Origin: an uncultured Bacteroidales bacterium
GTDB taxonomy: Bacteria; Bacteroidota; Bacteroidia; Bacteroidales; Paludibacteraceae
Assembly: GCA_937891975.1 (NCBI GenBank)
Contig: CALAUA010000014.1
Span: 62,001-126,000 of the forward strand
Reading direction: 5' to 3'
DNA: 64,000 bases
Position 1 is the stretch's first letter. Every line of letters begins with the position of its first letter. The notes under the pieces were generated by a model. That model saw only the letters and a list, made by a program, of their open reading frames with translations. It made no database searches and had not been told where the DNA came from. The translations under genes and the position numbers were made by a program. This document shows positions 16,317 to 23,989 of this stretch, one piece after another.

Positions 16317-17872
16317 TTAGGGATTAAGACTGTATACTTTCTTCATCAATTCTTGCCAGATTCTCACCATAGCGAGGGTGTCGAGGTGGCAGTAGTCTAA
16401 TAGCGCTTGGCGCGCCTGAGTTGCCTCTTCGGGACTCATGTGCTGAATCTTAGGGAAGATGGTCATCGCATCGCCACCGTTTTGCACCAATGTGTTCAGG
16501 TTATGATAGTTGAGTTCAGCATCATCTGGGAAGAGGCTGGCAACACCACCTTGATACTGAACGAACCACCCATCGCAGGGAGATAATAGCAGCCCTGACG
16601 GAAAGGTACGAGCAAGTCCACAATATGGCTCTCGATATTCATCAGATGCTCACTTAGATCAGGATAGATGCTTGCCATCTCTCGGATACGCGTTTTCTCG
16701 AATGGGTCGTTATACGCCATGATGCATACATCGCGTGGTATATCGCGGCACAATGCCTCTGCCAGTTCGCGGCGTGGGTCCTTTCCATTGCTCTGCGCCA
16801 AGAATGCCTTGTGCTTGAGTTCGCCACCCTCGTGCTCGATATAGTGGAGCGAGTACTGGAAGCATATCTGCATATAGGGCTTGGTGTCGTCGTACAAAGG
16901 CACCACGGGTTGCATGCTCTCAAAGTCCAAGAAATAGAGCGGATAGGAGAGTTTATCCAAGAACGCTTGAATACCCTGTGGGTGGATATGACCTTCCTGG
17001 TTGAGGGTGCAGTGCACTTGCATACTGCGAATAGGATTCTTGGTGATATCCTCCACCGATTGGAGGTCTTCGAAAGTGATATGACCTGCGTGGTAGTGCT
17101 CGAGTTTCTTGGCGAAAGTCATGCCATACACATTAAAGACAGATGGCTGAGGAAGATGCTGGGTACAATATTGCCAGAAGGCGCATTTGTATGGGTTTTG
17201 GCAATGCGTAGAGAGCGCCTGCTCGGGCTCGGTGGTTTGCTCCATGGTCTGAAGTGCCAAGAGCGACTGATTATGCACCTTGAGGTATTCGTTCTCCACC
17301 GCTGGACTGAGGTCGATGATATTGAATAGTCCGCATCCGTTGGCTGTGGTCTTGAGCTCCAGTTCGCCATGGCGCACATAGTCGGAGCAGAGGGTGATGA
17401 GATAGGTGCCTGTCACACGGATGCCACATTGCTCCAGCACCCAGCGTTGGTAGGCGATGTCGGTGGCATATTTAGCAAACTTAGGATCGGTAGCTGCATC
17501 GCCCACATGGCTGGTACTACTCTTGACCTCGTAGATTGCCCAACCGCCCTCGGTCTTGCAGAGGATATCCACCGCGCAATAGTGGTGCTTAGGCGCAAAA
17601 GCCGCTTCGCAGATCACAGGGCAACCACTGTTGACCAGCGCTTGGGTCTTGGCGATCATAGCCGAGATGTCCAGTTTGCCGTCTGTATAGGTGGTGGTGT
17701 CCACATACTCGCCAAAGAGCGATTTAGCCATGGCGCCAATCTCGTTGCCCGCAGCAAAGCGCGCTTCGACAGAAGCGTCAATAGTCGCCACTTCGGGTTT
17801 GTGGGTTCTGAGCCATAATGCCTTTTGGCATTGGCATGATAGTGTGTACTTGGATTTAGATAATGTTGCCAT
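16317..17872 (-). pseudogene. DUF2779 protein gene with a frameshift near its 3' end
   Basis: The intact frame runs from ATG 17872 and stops at 16496 after 458 codons. Near 16545 the sequence switches frame: reading on in the other frame gives a continuous, family-like end (LFPDDAELNYHNLNTL ... YCHLDTLAMVRIWQEL) with its stop at 16317. One missing C in the CCAGCCCTC-like context explains it. The N-terminus resembles RecB/Cas4-type nucleases: Cys13/Cys15, Asp102, Glu115-x-Lys117 (YEVKSS), and Cys224/230/236 for a possible Fe-S cluster; the C-terminal DUF2779 part has LYFLDFES and MAYND motifs of an exonuclease-like fold. Either a recent mutation or a sequence error. Confidence 0.8.
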
Positions 17873-17892
17873 AGTGGGGATGTTTTAGGGGA

Positions 17893-18240
17893 TTATAGTT
17901 CTTTATGGTTATGTACTACCTCTGCGCCATACATATAGGTGCGGCGCCATTTTTGGTTGGGTAATTTTTGTTTTAATTGGTTGAGCAGGTATTGGGCTGA
18001 GAAATGTGTGTTTTCTGCATTAATATACATATAGGGGAATGCGCTTTCGCCTTCTTTAACCGCACAAACATTGATGCGAGTGGTTTCATTTGAGAGAAGA
18101 CGGATCTGAATATCAAAGTAGTCCTCTGTACGATTATTGGCATAGTTGACAGCTATGTTTACGATGTCATCTGCTTTTACAAAACCTTGTAGGTCAATAC
18201 CTCCTAATGGAGTTGATTCAAATTGTGTATAGTCCATCAT
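17893..18240 (-). CDS. Small hypothetical protein, stand-alone version of the 9422-10357 C-terminal domain
   Basis: A protein of 115 residues. Its whole length aligns with the last ~105 residues of the island protein at 9422-10357 (shared TPLGGIDL/TPLSGIKL, NYANNR/HYVHNR, YFDIQIR/YYDIQVR). It is the first gene after promoter module C, with a leader of about 60 nt, and lies 20 nt before the DUF2779 gene. Two adjacent ATGs (18240, 18237) can start it. Function unknown. Confidence 0.6.
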   Translation of the reverse strand: MMDYTQFESTPLGGIDLQGFVKADDIVNIAVNYANNRTEDYFDIQIRLLSNETTRINVCAVKEGESAFPYMYINAENTHFSAQYLLNQLKQKLPNQKWRRTYMYGAEVVHNHKEL

Positions 18241-18306
18241 TTTATCAATTTATTTTGTTGTTAATATTATTACTGAGTTATTAGCTTGTGGCTTGTAGCA
18301 CAGTAC

Positions 18307-18476
18307 ATAATATAGTTCAAAAATGCAAAAATTTCAAAAATGAGTGCACATTTATTTATTTTGCAAAGTCGAGTTTGCAAAATCACCTTTCACCCATCGC
18401 CTGACAGACGAAACTGAACTACTTCTGCTTTGGCTCGAACTCAACAATCTTGTCATGCAGTGTTTCAGGCAAGTGC
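18307..18476 (-). repeat. 170-bp island repeat copy C: promoter module plus LRR-type gene tail
   Basis: Copy of 10775-10944. It contains the minus-strand promoter (TTTG 18338-18335, 20-nt spacer, TATATTAT 18314-18307) and the last 18 codons of the alpha/beta hydrolase gene ending at 18419. At its right edge (GCACTTGCC on the minus strand) similarity to copy B stops abruptly. Confidence 0.85.
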
Positions 18477-18982
18477 ACATTGATAATTTCAACTGCGGAC
18501 TGCGCAGTAATTTTGTGCCCGTCACTAATGGAATAAACCTTATCAAAGTACTTTGCAAAAATGGCTTTGTATTGTGTGCCCAATAATTCATCGCCATCTG
18601 CAAAACAACCCGTACATAAATGACGATCTTCGTCGTTATGAGTCTTCAAGAAACTGGATAGAATCTCCACATACTCATTTATGGGTCCAGTATAACCAAC
18701 TTTAGGCAATTCAACGGCAGGATCCCAGCAGGGGTTTACTACTACACGAGTCAGTCCGCTTAGCTGCAGCGTCAAGAATCCACCCAATGAAGCACCTATA
18801 ACAACATTGATACCATGTTCTTGTACATATTGTCGAATCGTTCTTATCGCTTCTTTGGGTTGAGTGGGGGCATAGTCTATGGTGTGTAATTCGTATGTAT
18901 CACCACATGCCTCCTTTAGATGATGGTACGAACTTCCGTAAGGGCTACCGTTGTAACCGTGAACATAAAGCAGTTTTGTCAT
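18419..18982 (-). CDS. Alpha/beta hydrolase (YqiA/UPF0227-like) with LRR-derived C-terminal tail
   Basis: A protein of 187 residues. Serine hydrolase features: LYVHGYNGS at 5-13 (oxyanion region), nucleophile Ser65 in GASLGG, an acid in CFADGDELL and the His in ISDGHKI. Length and layout fit YqiA-type esterases. The last 18 residues (HLPETLHDKIVEFEPKQK) are not hydrolase sequence: they are nearly identical to the natural end of the LRR protein at 10887-11501, encoded in the 170-bp repeat. The gene is thus a fusion at its 3' end. It follows 18986-19378 by 3 nt. Substrate unknown. Confidence 0.8.
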   Translation of the reverse strand: MTKLLYVHGYNGSPYGSSYHHLKEACGDTYELHTIDYAPTQPKEAIRTIRQYVQEHGINVVIGASLGGFLTLQLSGLTRVVVNPCWDPAVELPKVGYTGPINEYVEILSSFLKTHNDEDRHLCTGCFADGDELLGTQYKAIFAKYFDKVYSISDGHKITAQSAVEIINVHLPETLHDKIVEFEPKQK

Positions 18983-18985
18983 ATG

Positions 18986-19378
18986 TTAATGATGTTGTTG
19001 CAAATCTATTGCCCAACCTTTTTGAATGCAGTCAACAAGCCCTAAAAATGGCGGGAAGTCAGTTATATCTGTAGCTTGACCTGCCTTGTATTTTATCTTC
19101 TGAATCGATTCATGTACTATAACCTCTTTGAGATTAGGGCAATTGACAAAAGCGTTAGAATCAATATGTGTCAAGGATTTTGAGCAAATCACAGTAGTTA
19201 GATTTGGGCAATCTGTAATAGCTCCACTGCGTATTACAGTAAATCCCTCATCACCCCCATCAATGATTTCAAGACATTCGAGTGCTGTATCGCCATGAAT
19301 TTGCAATTCAGCAGTTTTTTCGAAATTAATTAATTCGCCATTTACTTTAATGCAACGCGCTGACAACTTTAAACTCAT
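18986..19378 (-). CDS. Short LRR_5-like protein
   Basis: A protein of 130 residues with two to three degenerate BspA-type repeats (CPNLTTVICSKSLTHI, AFVNCPNLKEVIVHESI) between an N-terminal segment and a unique end with IQKGWAIDLQQHH. No signal peptide. It sits between 19397-20251 (18 nt upstream) and the hydrolase (3 nt downstream), so all three probably share promoter module D. Confidence 0.65.
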   Translation of the reverse strand: MSLKLSARCIKVNGELINFEKTAELQIHGDTALECLEIIDGGDEGFTVIRSGAITDCPNLTTVICSKSLTHIDSNAFVNCPNLKEVIVHESIQKIKYKAGQATDITDFPPFLGLVDCIQKGWAIDLQQHH

Positions 19379-19396
19379 AATTATATCTCCTCTATT

Positions 19397-20251
19397 TTAA
19401 TGTTTAACTTTATTAAGTAAATCTGACCAACTATCAGACTTTAAGTCTTTGTATTTCTTATACTCAATAATATTATCCTTTTTTACGATGGCTATTTGAT
19501 GATTAAGCAAAATATAGAGATTTTCATACTCTTCGAGCTTTTTAATTCGTTCGAGCCAATATTTCTCAAAACGAGTAATAATAATGATTTTCTTATTCTC
19601 TATAGCTCGATAAATAAGTTGATCGGCATACTGATTTGAGATACATGTGGGTAGATTAGGTTGTTTTGCTATTTGGCTAAAAAATCCCTTTAACCCATCG
19701 GCTTTTGTTGAGTGATAAGCAAAAAACTCTATATTGAATATTTTATCTTTTATCTTATCTGCGATATGCCCTTTCCACCACTTTGTACCTCCATATCCAT
19801 CCAATCGCTTATCAAAAAAGGCAAAGTCTGTTAGATTATTAACTTGATCGGCTCGATAATTATGGCTTAATGTTGCCGACATGATGGCTAAATAGTGTTC
19901 GTTTATATGCCATTCGTTGCCTTCTTCGCCATATCCTGGGTTACCGCCTAATAGATATATAGGTGCTTCTGGATTTCCCTCAAAAGGTTCGGGAATAAGC
20001 TCTAGATGCAATTCGTTGGCTTTTCGCCATTTATCATCCTTTGGGTTCTTTTTAGAGGATGTTGGTCGAGTTTCTGCATCTAAATATTTTTGATATGCAT
20101 CTATAAACTTTTTGTCTCCCTCCAGATATTTTGGAGTGGTTAAATCCCGATGGATAGTATTCAGGAAGTTATCCCATGGGTTAGAAATAATAGGCATAAG
20201 CAGAGCATTCCACTCCGGGCTGTTGAGTAATTGATTGATACGATTTCTCAT
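19397..20251 (-). CDS. Hypothetical protein with uracil-DNA-glycosylase-like motif
   Basis: A protein of 284 residues from the ATG at 20251; a longer frame to 20335 would overlap promoter module D and is rejected. APIYLLGGNPGYG (residues ~95-107) resembles the GxNPG active-site motif of Mug/UDG-superfamily proteins, and EFFAYHST (~173-180) could be the second motif (family pattern N-x-P-x-x-S). The end is Lys-rich. No close family is recognised and catalytic residues are not all evident, so this is only a superfamily hint. First gene of the unit driven by module D. Confidence 0.5.
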   Translation of the reverse strand: MRNRINQLLNSPEWNALLMPIISNPWDNFLNTIHRDLTTPKYLEGDKKFIDAYQKYLDAETRPTSSKKNPKDDKWRKANELHLELIPEPFEGNPEAPIYLLGGNPGYGEEGNEWHINEHYLAIMSATLSHNYRADQVNNLTDFAFFDKRLDGYGGTKWWKGHIADKIKDKIFNIEFFAYHSTKADGLKGFFSQIAKQPNLPTCISNQYADQLIYRAIENKKIIIITRFEKYWLERIKKLEEYENLYILLNHQIAIVKKDNIIEYKKYKDLKSDSWSDLLNKVKH

Positions 20252-20292
20252 ATTGGTTACAATTTTAATGGTGTTTTTTGCGTTGTGCAGAT

Positions 20293-20371
20293 ATAATATA
20301 GTAACACATTGCAGAAAATTCAAAAATGAGCGCACATTTATTTATTTTGCAAAGTAGAAGTGACAAAATTG
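20293..20371 (-). promoter_or_regulatory. Island promoter module, copy D
   Basis: Minus strand: TTTG (20324-20321), 20-nt spacer, TATATTAT (20300-20293). Flanking words AGTGCGCTC-like, AAATAAATAAATGTGC and GCAAAAT match copies A-C, but similarity fades after ~80 bp. Expected transcript start is about 35 nt before the ATG at 20251. Confidence 0.7.
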
Positions 20372-20399
20372 AGCATTATGATTATTCATGGTTCTATTT

Positions 20400-20490
20400 T
20401 ACTTAACACAACTACCCACCCGAAAGACATAATCCCAAGGCGTGGGCTAATTACGGGTGCAAAGATACAATAATTTTTGGAGAAATGCAA
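20400..20490 (-). promoter_or_regulatory. Promoter followed by a structured element
   Basis: Minus strand: TTG (20490-20488), 20-nt spacer, TATCTTTG (20467-20460), a standard promoter. The RNA start would run straight into paired words CACCCG ... CGGGTG (20459-20454 with 20422-20417) enclosing CCCA ... TGGG. No ORF of its own follows before module D. It may be a small structured RNA, a leader, or the end of a lost mobile element. Confidence 0.45.
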
Positions 20491-20770
20491 ATAAAAATCG
20501 CTCTTGGGGTGATTTTTTGTTTGGAGGATAGGCAACTATTTCAGGAGATGAGTCAACCTTTTTAGGAATGGTGACAACTTTTTTAGGGAGAGACGACTTT
20601 TTTAGGAAGCAATATTCCAATACTTCATACAATTGGCAGTCGTGCCTACCCTGTACGGCACTACCCTATAGCCATACGGCTGCGTACCCTCGCGTTCGGC
20701 AACATGGTCGCAATGATTGTTGACCTCGTCAACATTAGGGCGACATGTGCCTCCGCTCTCCCCACTCACT
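20491..20770. other. Intergenic stretch without a recognised gene
   Basis: Short minus-strand (20447-20632) and plus-strand (20717-20908) frames are open but carry no protein signature. The part from about 20640 is GC-richer and noncoding-like. Confidence 0.4.
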
Positions 20771-20910
20771 CACGCAGTTCGTGGGAACCCCATAATATAT
20801 TGCGCCATTCTATGTATTGCGCTCAATCCTCAAAGTGGGGACTTTTCGGGCGCAATACTCGAAGTGCCATTCAAGGCACTTCTTCACGGAGTTCGGTCGG
20901 TGAGATAGGG
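20770..20910 (+). repeat. Noncoding dispersed repeat R, copy 2
   Basis: Inverted relative to copy 1 (3480-3600), matching over about 90 bp from 20808. It lies 250 nt upstream of the intact SDR gene, while copy 1 lies directly downstream of the SDR remnant. Confidence 0.6.
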
Positions 20911-20972
20911 GAAGGTATAAGAGAGGTAAAAGAGAGGGCAATCTTAATAAAACGAACTTTTTGTGATTTATA

Positions 20973-21016
20973 GTTCTTAGGTCGTTCCTAGGTTCTTCTT
21001 TGGTTCTTCCTTGGTC
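20973..21016 (+). repeat. 11-bp tandem array (4 units)
   Basis: Four degenerate 11-bp units (GTTCTTAGGTC, GTTCCTAGGTT, CTTCTTTGGTT, CTTCCTTGGTC) upstream of the SDR promoter. Confidence 0.75.
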
Positions 21017-21078
21017 TTTAGCCCGAGGGAGATTGGGAGGGTACAAAGGAAAGAAATCTTAAGAAAAATACACTTTGT

Positions 21079-21110
21079 TTTGTGTATCTCATAAAAAAAC
21101 ACTATCTTTG
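21079..21110 (+). promoter_or_regulatory. Promoter of the SDR gene
   Basis: TTTG (21079-21082), 20-nt spacer, TATCTTTG (21103-21110): an exact Bacteroidota promoter. The predicted RNA start near 21115-21117 supports the ATG at 21155 and argues against the GTG at 21122. Confidence 0.85.
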
Positions 21111-21154
21111 CAGCCGCAAAGGTGTGTGAAGACACCACAAACCCGAAAAGAACA

Positions 21155-22681
21155 ATGAAAAAAACAATCTTCCTTACTGGTGCGACTGGCACCATGGGAT
21201 ACGCAGGTATGACAGAGATTCTGCGCTATCCCGAGAAATATCACTTGCGTATATTGGCTCGTCCAAGTGCTAAAAACAAAGAACTGCTTGCGCCACTGAT
21301 GGATAAAGTGGAAGTCATCTGGGGCGATCTGACCAAATACGAAGATATCCTCCGCGGTGTGACAGGTAGCGATATTGTGTTGCACGTGGGTGGTATGGTG
21401 TCGCCACAAGCAGACTACCGTCCTAAAGCCACTTTGCGCACCAATATATCCGCAGCGACCTATATCCGCGATGCGGTGTTAGCGCAGCCCGAAGATAAAC
21501 AACCCAAAGTGGTCTATATCGGTAGTGTCGCTCAGATGGGTGACCGCCGTGAGCCATTGCATTGGGGACGCGCAGGCGACCCAATATGCGTATCAGCATA
21601 CGACCACTACGGTCTGACCAAAGCGCAGGCAGAGCGTATCATTACCAATTCGCCTATCAAGCAATGGGTGGCACTCCGCCAGTCGGGTATCCTCTATCCT
21701 GCAATCTTGAAGAACTACGACCCTATCATGTTCCACGTGCCTATTCGTGGCGTGTTGGAATGGGCGACAGTAGAAGACAGCGGACGACTATTGGAGCGCG
21801 TGTGCCGCGATGAGGTGCCAGAGGATTTCTGGAAGAACTACTACAATATCGGTTCGGGCAAGGAGTACCGCATCTCAAACTATGAGTTTGAGTGCCTGCT
21901 CTTGGATGCTATTGGTTGTCCTCGCCCAGAGAAAATCTTTAACGCCAACTGGTTCACCACCCGCAATTTCCACGGCATGTGGTATATTGATGGCGACCGC
22001 CTGGAGAACTATCTCCACTTCCGTGAGAACATGCCTGTGAAGGATTATTTCAAGAAGATGGCAAAGGATCCTTCTGTGCCTGCAGGTATTCGTTTTGCGG
22101 CTAAGACCAAGATTGCGAAGCTTTTCCCTCGCTGCGTGAAACTCGCTATGTACGCTATGGCGATGTCGAAGGAGCATGGTACGCAATGGTGGATTAAACA
22201 CAACAAGACCCAACGCATCAGTGCATATTATGGCACGTTGGAGGCATACAAAGCCATTCCAGATTGGAAGCATACCGATGTGTCGCACAACAGCGAGGAG
22301 TATGTGTTGCTTGACCACGGCTACGATGAGCAAAAGCCCAAAGCATTGTTTACCATTGAGGATATGCAAAAAGCGGCGGCTTTCCGCGGAGGAAAATGCT
22401 TGTCAAAAGACATGGTGCAAGGTGATTGGGACACTCCGTTGGAGTGGAAGTGTGCAGAGGGGCATAAGTTTACCGCTACGCCACGCTTGGTATTGCTGGG
22501 TGGTCACTGGTGTGAGGAGTGTATGCCATATCCATATGCAGGCGAGAAGAATGCTCGTCCATGGCAATGGGATAAGGTGGCAAAGAAGAACCCATTCTTC
22601 GCACAGTTATGGGCTCCGCTTCATGATGCCAACGAGGACAATGTGTATGGCCCTGAAGTGTTTGACGGTTGGGAGAAGTAA
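21155..22681 (+). CDS. NAD-dependent epimerase/dehydratase (extended SDR) with C-terminal zinc ribbon
   Basis: A protein of 508 residues. Residues 1-~300 are an extended short-chain dehydrogenase: nucleotide-binding TGATGTMG at 8-15, Ser124, and the catalytic Tyr152-x3-Lys156 (YGLTK). After a helical region, residues ~431-456 form a zinc-ribbon-like knuckle: WKCAEGHKF with Cys433 and His437, and HWCEEC with Cys453 and Cys456. Zinc ribbons fused behind SDRs are not usual. The substrate is unknown; NAD(P)-dependent sugar or steroid-like epimerases are the nearest guess. It is followed after 18 nt by the helicase gene. Confidence 0.8.
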   Translation: MKKTIFLTGATGTMGYAGMTEILRYPEKYHLRILARPSAKNKELLAPLMDKVEVIWGDLTKYEDILRGVTGSDIVLHVGGMVSPQADYRPKATLRTNISAATYIRDAVLAQPEDKQPKVVYIGSVAQMGDRREPLHWGRAGDPICVSAYDHYGLTKAQAERIITNSPIKQWVALRQSGILYPAILKNYDPIMFHVPIRGVLEWATVEDSGRLLERVCRDEVPEDFWKNYYNIGSGKEYRISNYEFECLLLDAIGCPRPEKIFNANWFTTRNFHGMWYIDGDRLENYLHFRENMPVKDYFKKMAKDPSVPAGIRFAAKTKIAKLFPRCVKLAMYAMAMSKEHGTQWWIKHNKTQRISAYYGTLEAYKAIPDWKHTDVSHNSEEYVLLDHGYDEQKPKALFTIEDMQKAAAFRGGKCLSKDMVQGDWDTPLEWKCAEGHKFTATPRLVLLGGHWCEECMPYPYAGEKNARPWQWDKVAKKNPFFAQLWAPLHDANEDNVYGPEVFDGWEK

Positions 22682-22699
22682 TCGCTTGAGCGAAAAGAT

Positions 22700-23989
22700 A
22701 TGTACTTTGATGAGTTAGCATTATCGGATGAGGTGTTAGATGCCCTGTGGGACATGCACTTTGATACTTGCACGCCTGTGCAAGAACAGACTATACCTGT
22801 GATACTAGATGGACACGATGTGATTTCGTGTGCGCAGACAGGTACAGGCAAGACCGCAGCGTATATCCTACCCCTCCTCACCAATCTGCAATACGACAAC
22901 CACGATCCCAACAAACTCAATGCCATCATCATGGCACCTACGCGCGAGTTGGCACAGCAGATAGACCAACAGATGGAGGGATTTGGGTTCTATGTACCAT
23001 TCTCTTCAGTAGCCATCTATGGCGGAAACGATAGTGGTGCATGGGGAACGCAAGTGACTGGTTTGCAGAAAGGTGCAGACATAGTTATCGCTACGCCAGG
23101 GCGATTGCTCAGCCAAATGAATATCTACGATATTGACTTCTCGGGTGTGAAATACTTTATTCTCGATGAAGCCGACCGTATGTTGGACATGGGGTTCTAT
23201 GACGACATCATGACTATCGTGAACAAGTTGCCCAAAGACCGCCAAACGATTATGTTCTCGGCGACTATGCCCACGAATATCCGCAAGATGGCGAAAGCCA
23301 TTATGCAGCACCCAGTAGAGGTGCAGATAGCTATATCACGTCCGCCAGAGAGCATCCGACAGATGGCGGTGGATGTGTTCGAAACGCAGAAGACTGCGTT
23401 TCTCGTGAGGTTATTGGGCTCTGGACTCCAGACTCCCGACACCAGCGAGAAACTCAAAAAAGTCATTATCTTTGTTGGTAAGAAGCAGAAAGTGAAGGAG
23501 CTCGCGCGTGCGCTGCGCGCGAACCATATAAATGCGCGTGCGATGCACTCCGACTTGGAGCAGAAAGAGCGCGATGAAGTAATGTTAGATTTCCGAAACG
23601 GCAAGGTGGATGTGCTGGTAGCCACCGATATTGTTTCACGCGGAATAGATGTGGATGATATTCCGTTGGTAATTAACTATGATGTGCCTCGCGATGCGGA
23701 AGATTACGTGCACCGTATTGGTCGCACAGCACGTGCGGAAAACAAAGGCGAGGCCATCACCTTGGTGAGCCCCGAAGATAAGCGATTCTTTAATAAGATT
23801 GAGCGATTTTTACAGAAGGTTATTGACCGCGTTCCCTTGCCTGCCGAGCTTGGAGCTGCGCCAGATAGTAGCGTATGTTCGCTTGCTGCTGACGACCGTA
23901 AGCCGTCTTCCAAGCGCCGAAAAGGCGGATGGCACGCTGGGCGTAATCGCAAGCCGAAGCATAATCGCCAAGCATCTCATAAGCAATAG
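22700..23989 (+). CDS. DEAD-box ATP-dependent RNA helicase
   Basis: A protein of 429 residues that unwinds RNA duplexes, RhlE/DbpA-like. All core motifs are present: Q motif region TPVQEQTIP, Walker A AQTGTGKT (45-52), PTRELAQQ, DEAD in FILDEADRMLDMG near 155, SAT, and SRGIDVDD with HRIGRTAR. At residues ~237-250 an insertion GSGLQTPDTS is encoded by a short palindromic sequence (TCTGGACTCCAGA). The last ~57 residues are a basic tail lying antisense to the 3' end of the convergent DUF6340 gene, a 170-bp overlap of coding sequences. Probably cotranscribed with the SDR gene. Confidence 0.93.
   Translation: MYFDELALSDEVLDALWDMHFDTCTPVQEQTIPVILDGHDVISCAQTGTGKTAAYILPLLTNLQYDNHDPNKLNAIIMAPTRELAQQIDQQMEGFGFYVPFSSVAIYGGNDSGAWGTQVTGLQKGADIVIATPGRLLSQMNIYDIDFSGVKYFILDEADRMLDMGFYDDIMTIVNKLPKDRQTIMFSATMPTNIRKMAKAIMQHPVEVQIAISRPPESIRQMAVDVFETQKTAFLVRLLGSGLQTPDTSEKLKKVIIFVGKKQKVKELARALRANHINARAMHSDLEQKERDEVMLDFRNGKVDVLVATDIVSRGIDVDDIPLVINYDVPRDAEDYVHRIGRTARAENKGEAITLVSPEDKRFFNKIERFLQKVIDRVPLPAELGAAPDSSVCSLAADDRKPSSKRRKGGWHAGRNRKPKHNRQASHKQ

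Noticed and set aside
20447..20632. 61-codon minus-strand frame
   Set aside because: It starts within AT-rich intergenic DNA and ends inside the structured element; low-complexity Lys/Ser sequence.
3312..21154. Interpretation of the island as an integrated conjugative element or prophage
   Set aside because: No integrase, relaxase, conjugation, capsid or terminase gene is present, and no tRNA-type attachment site was found at either border.
21122..21154. GTG start upstream of the SDR gene
   Set aside because: It lies only a few nt from the predicted transcription start; the ATG at 21155 matches the conserved Rossmann start and the remnant copy at 3364.
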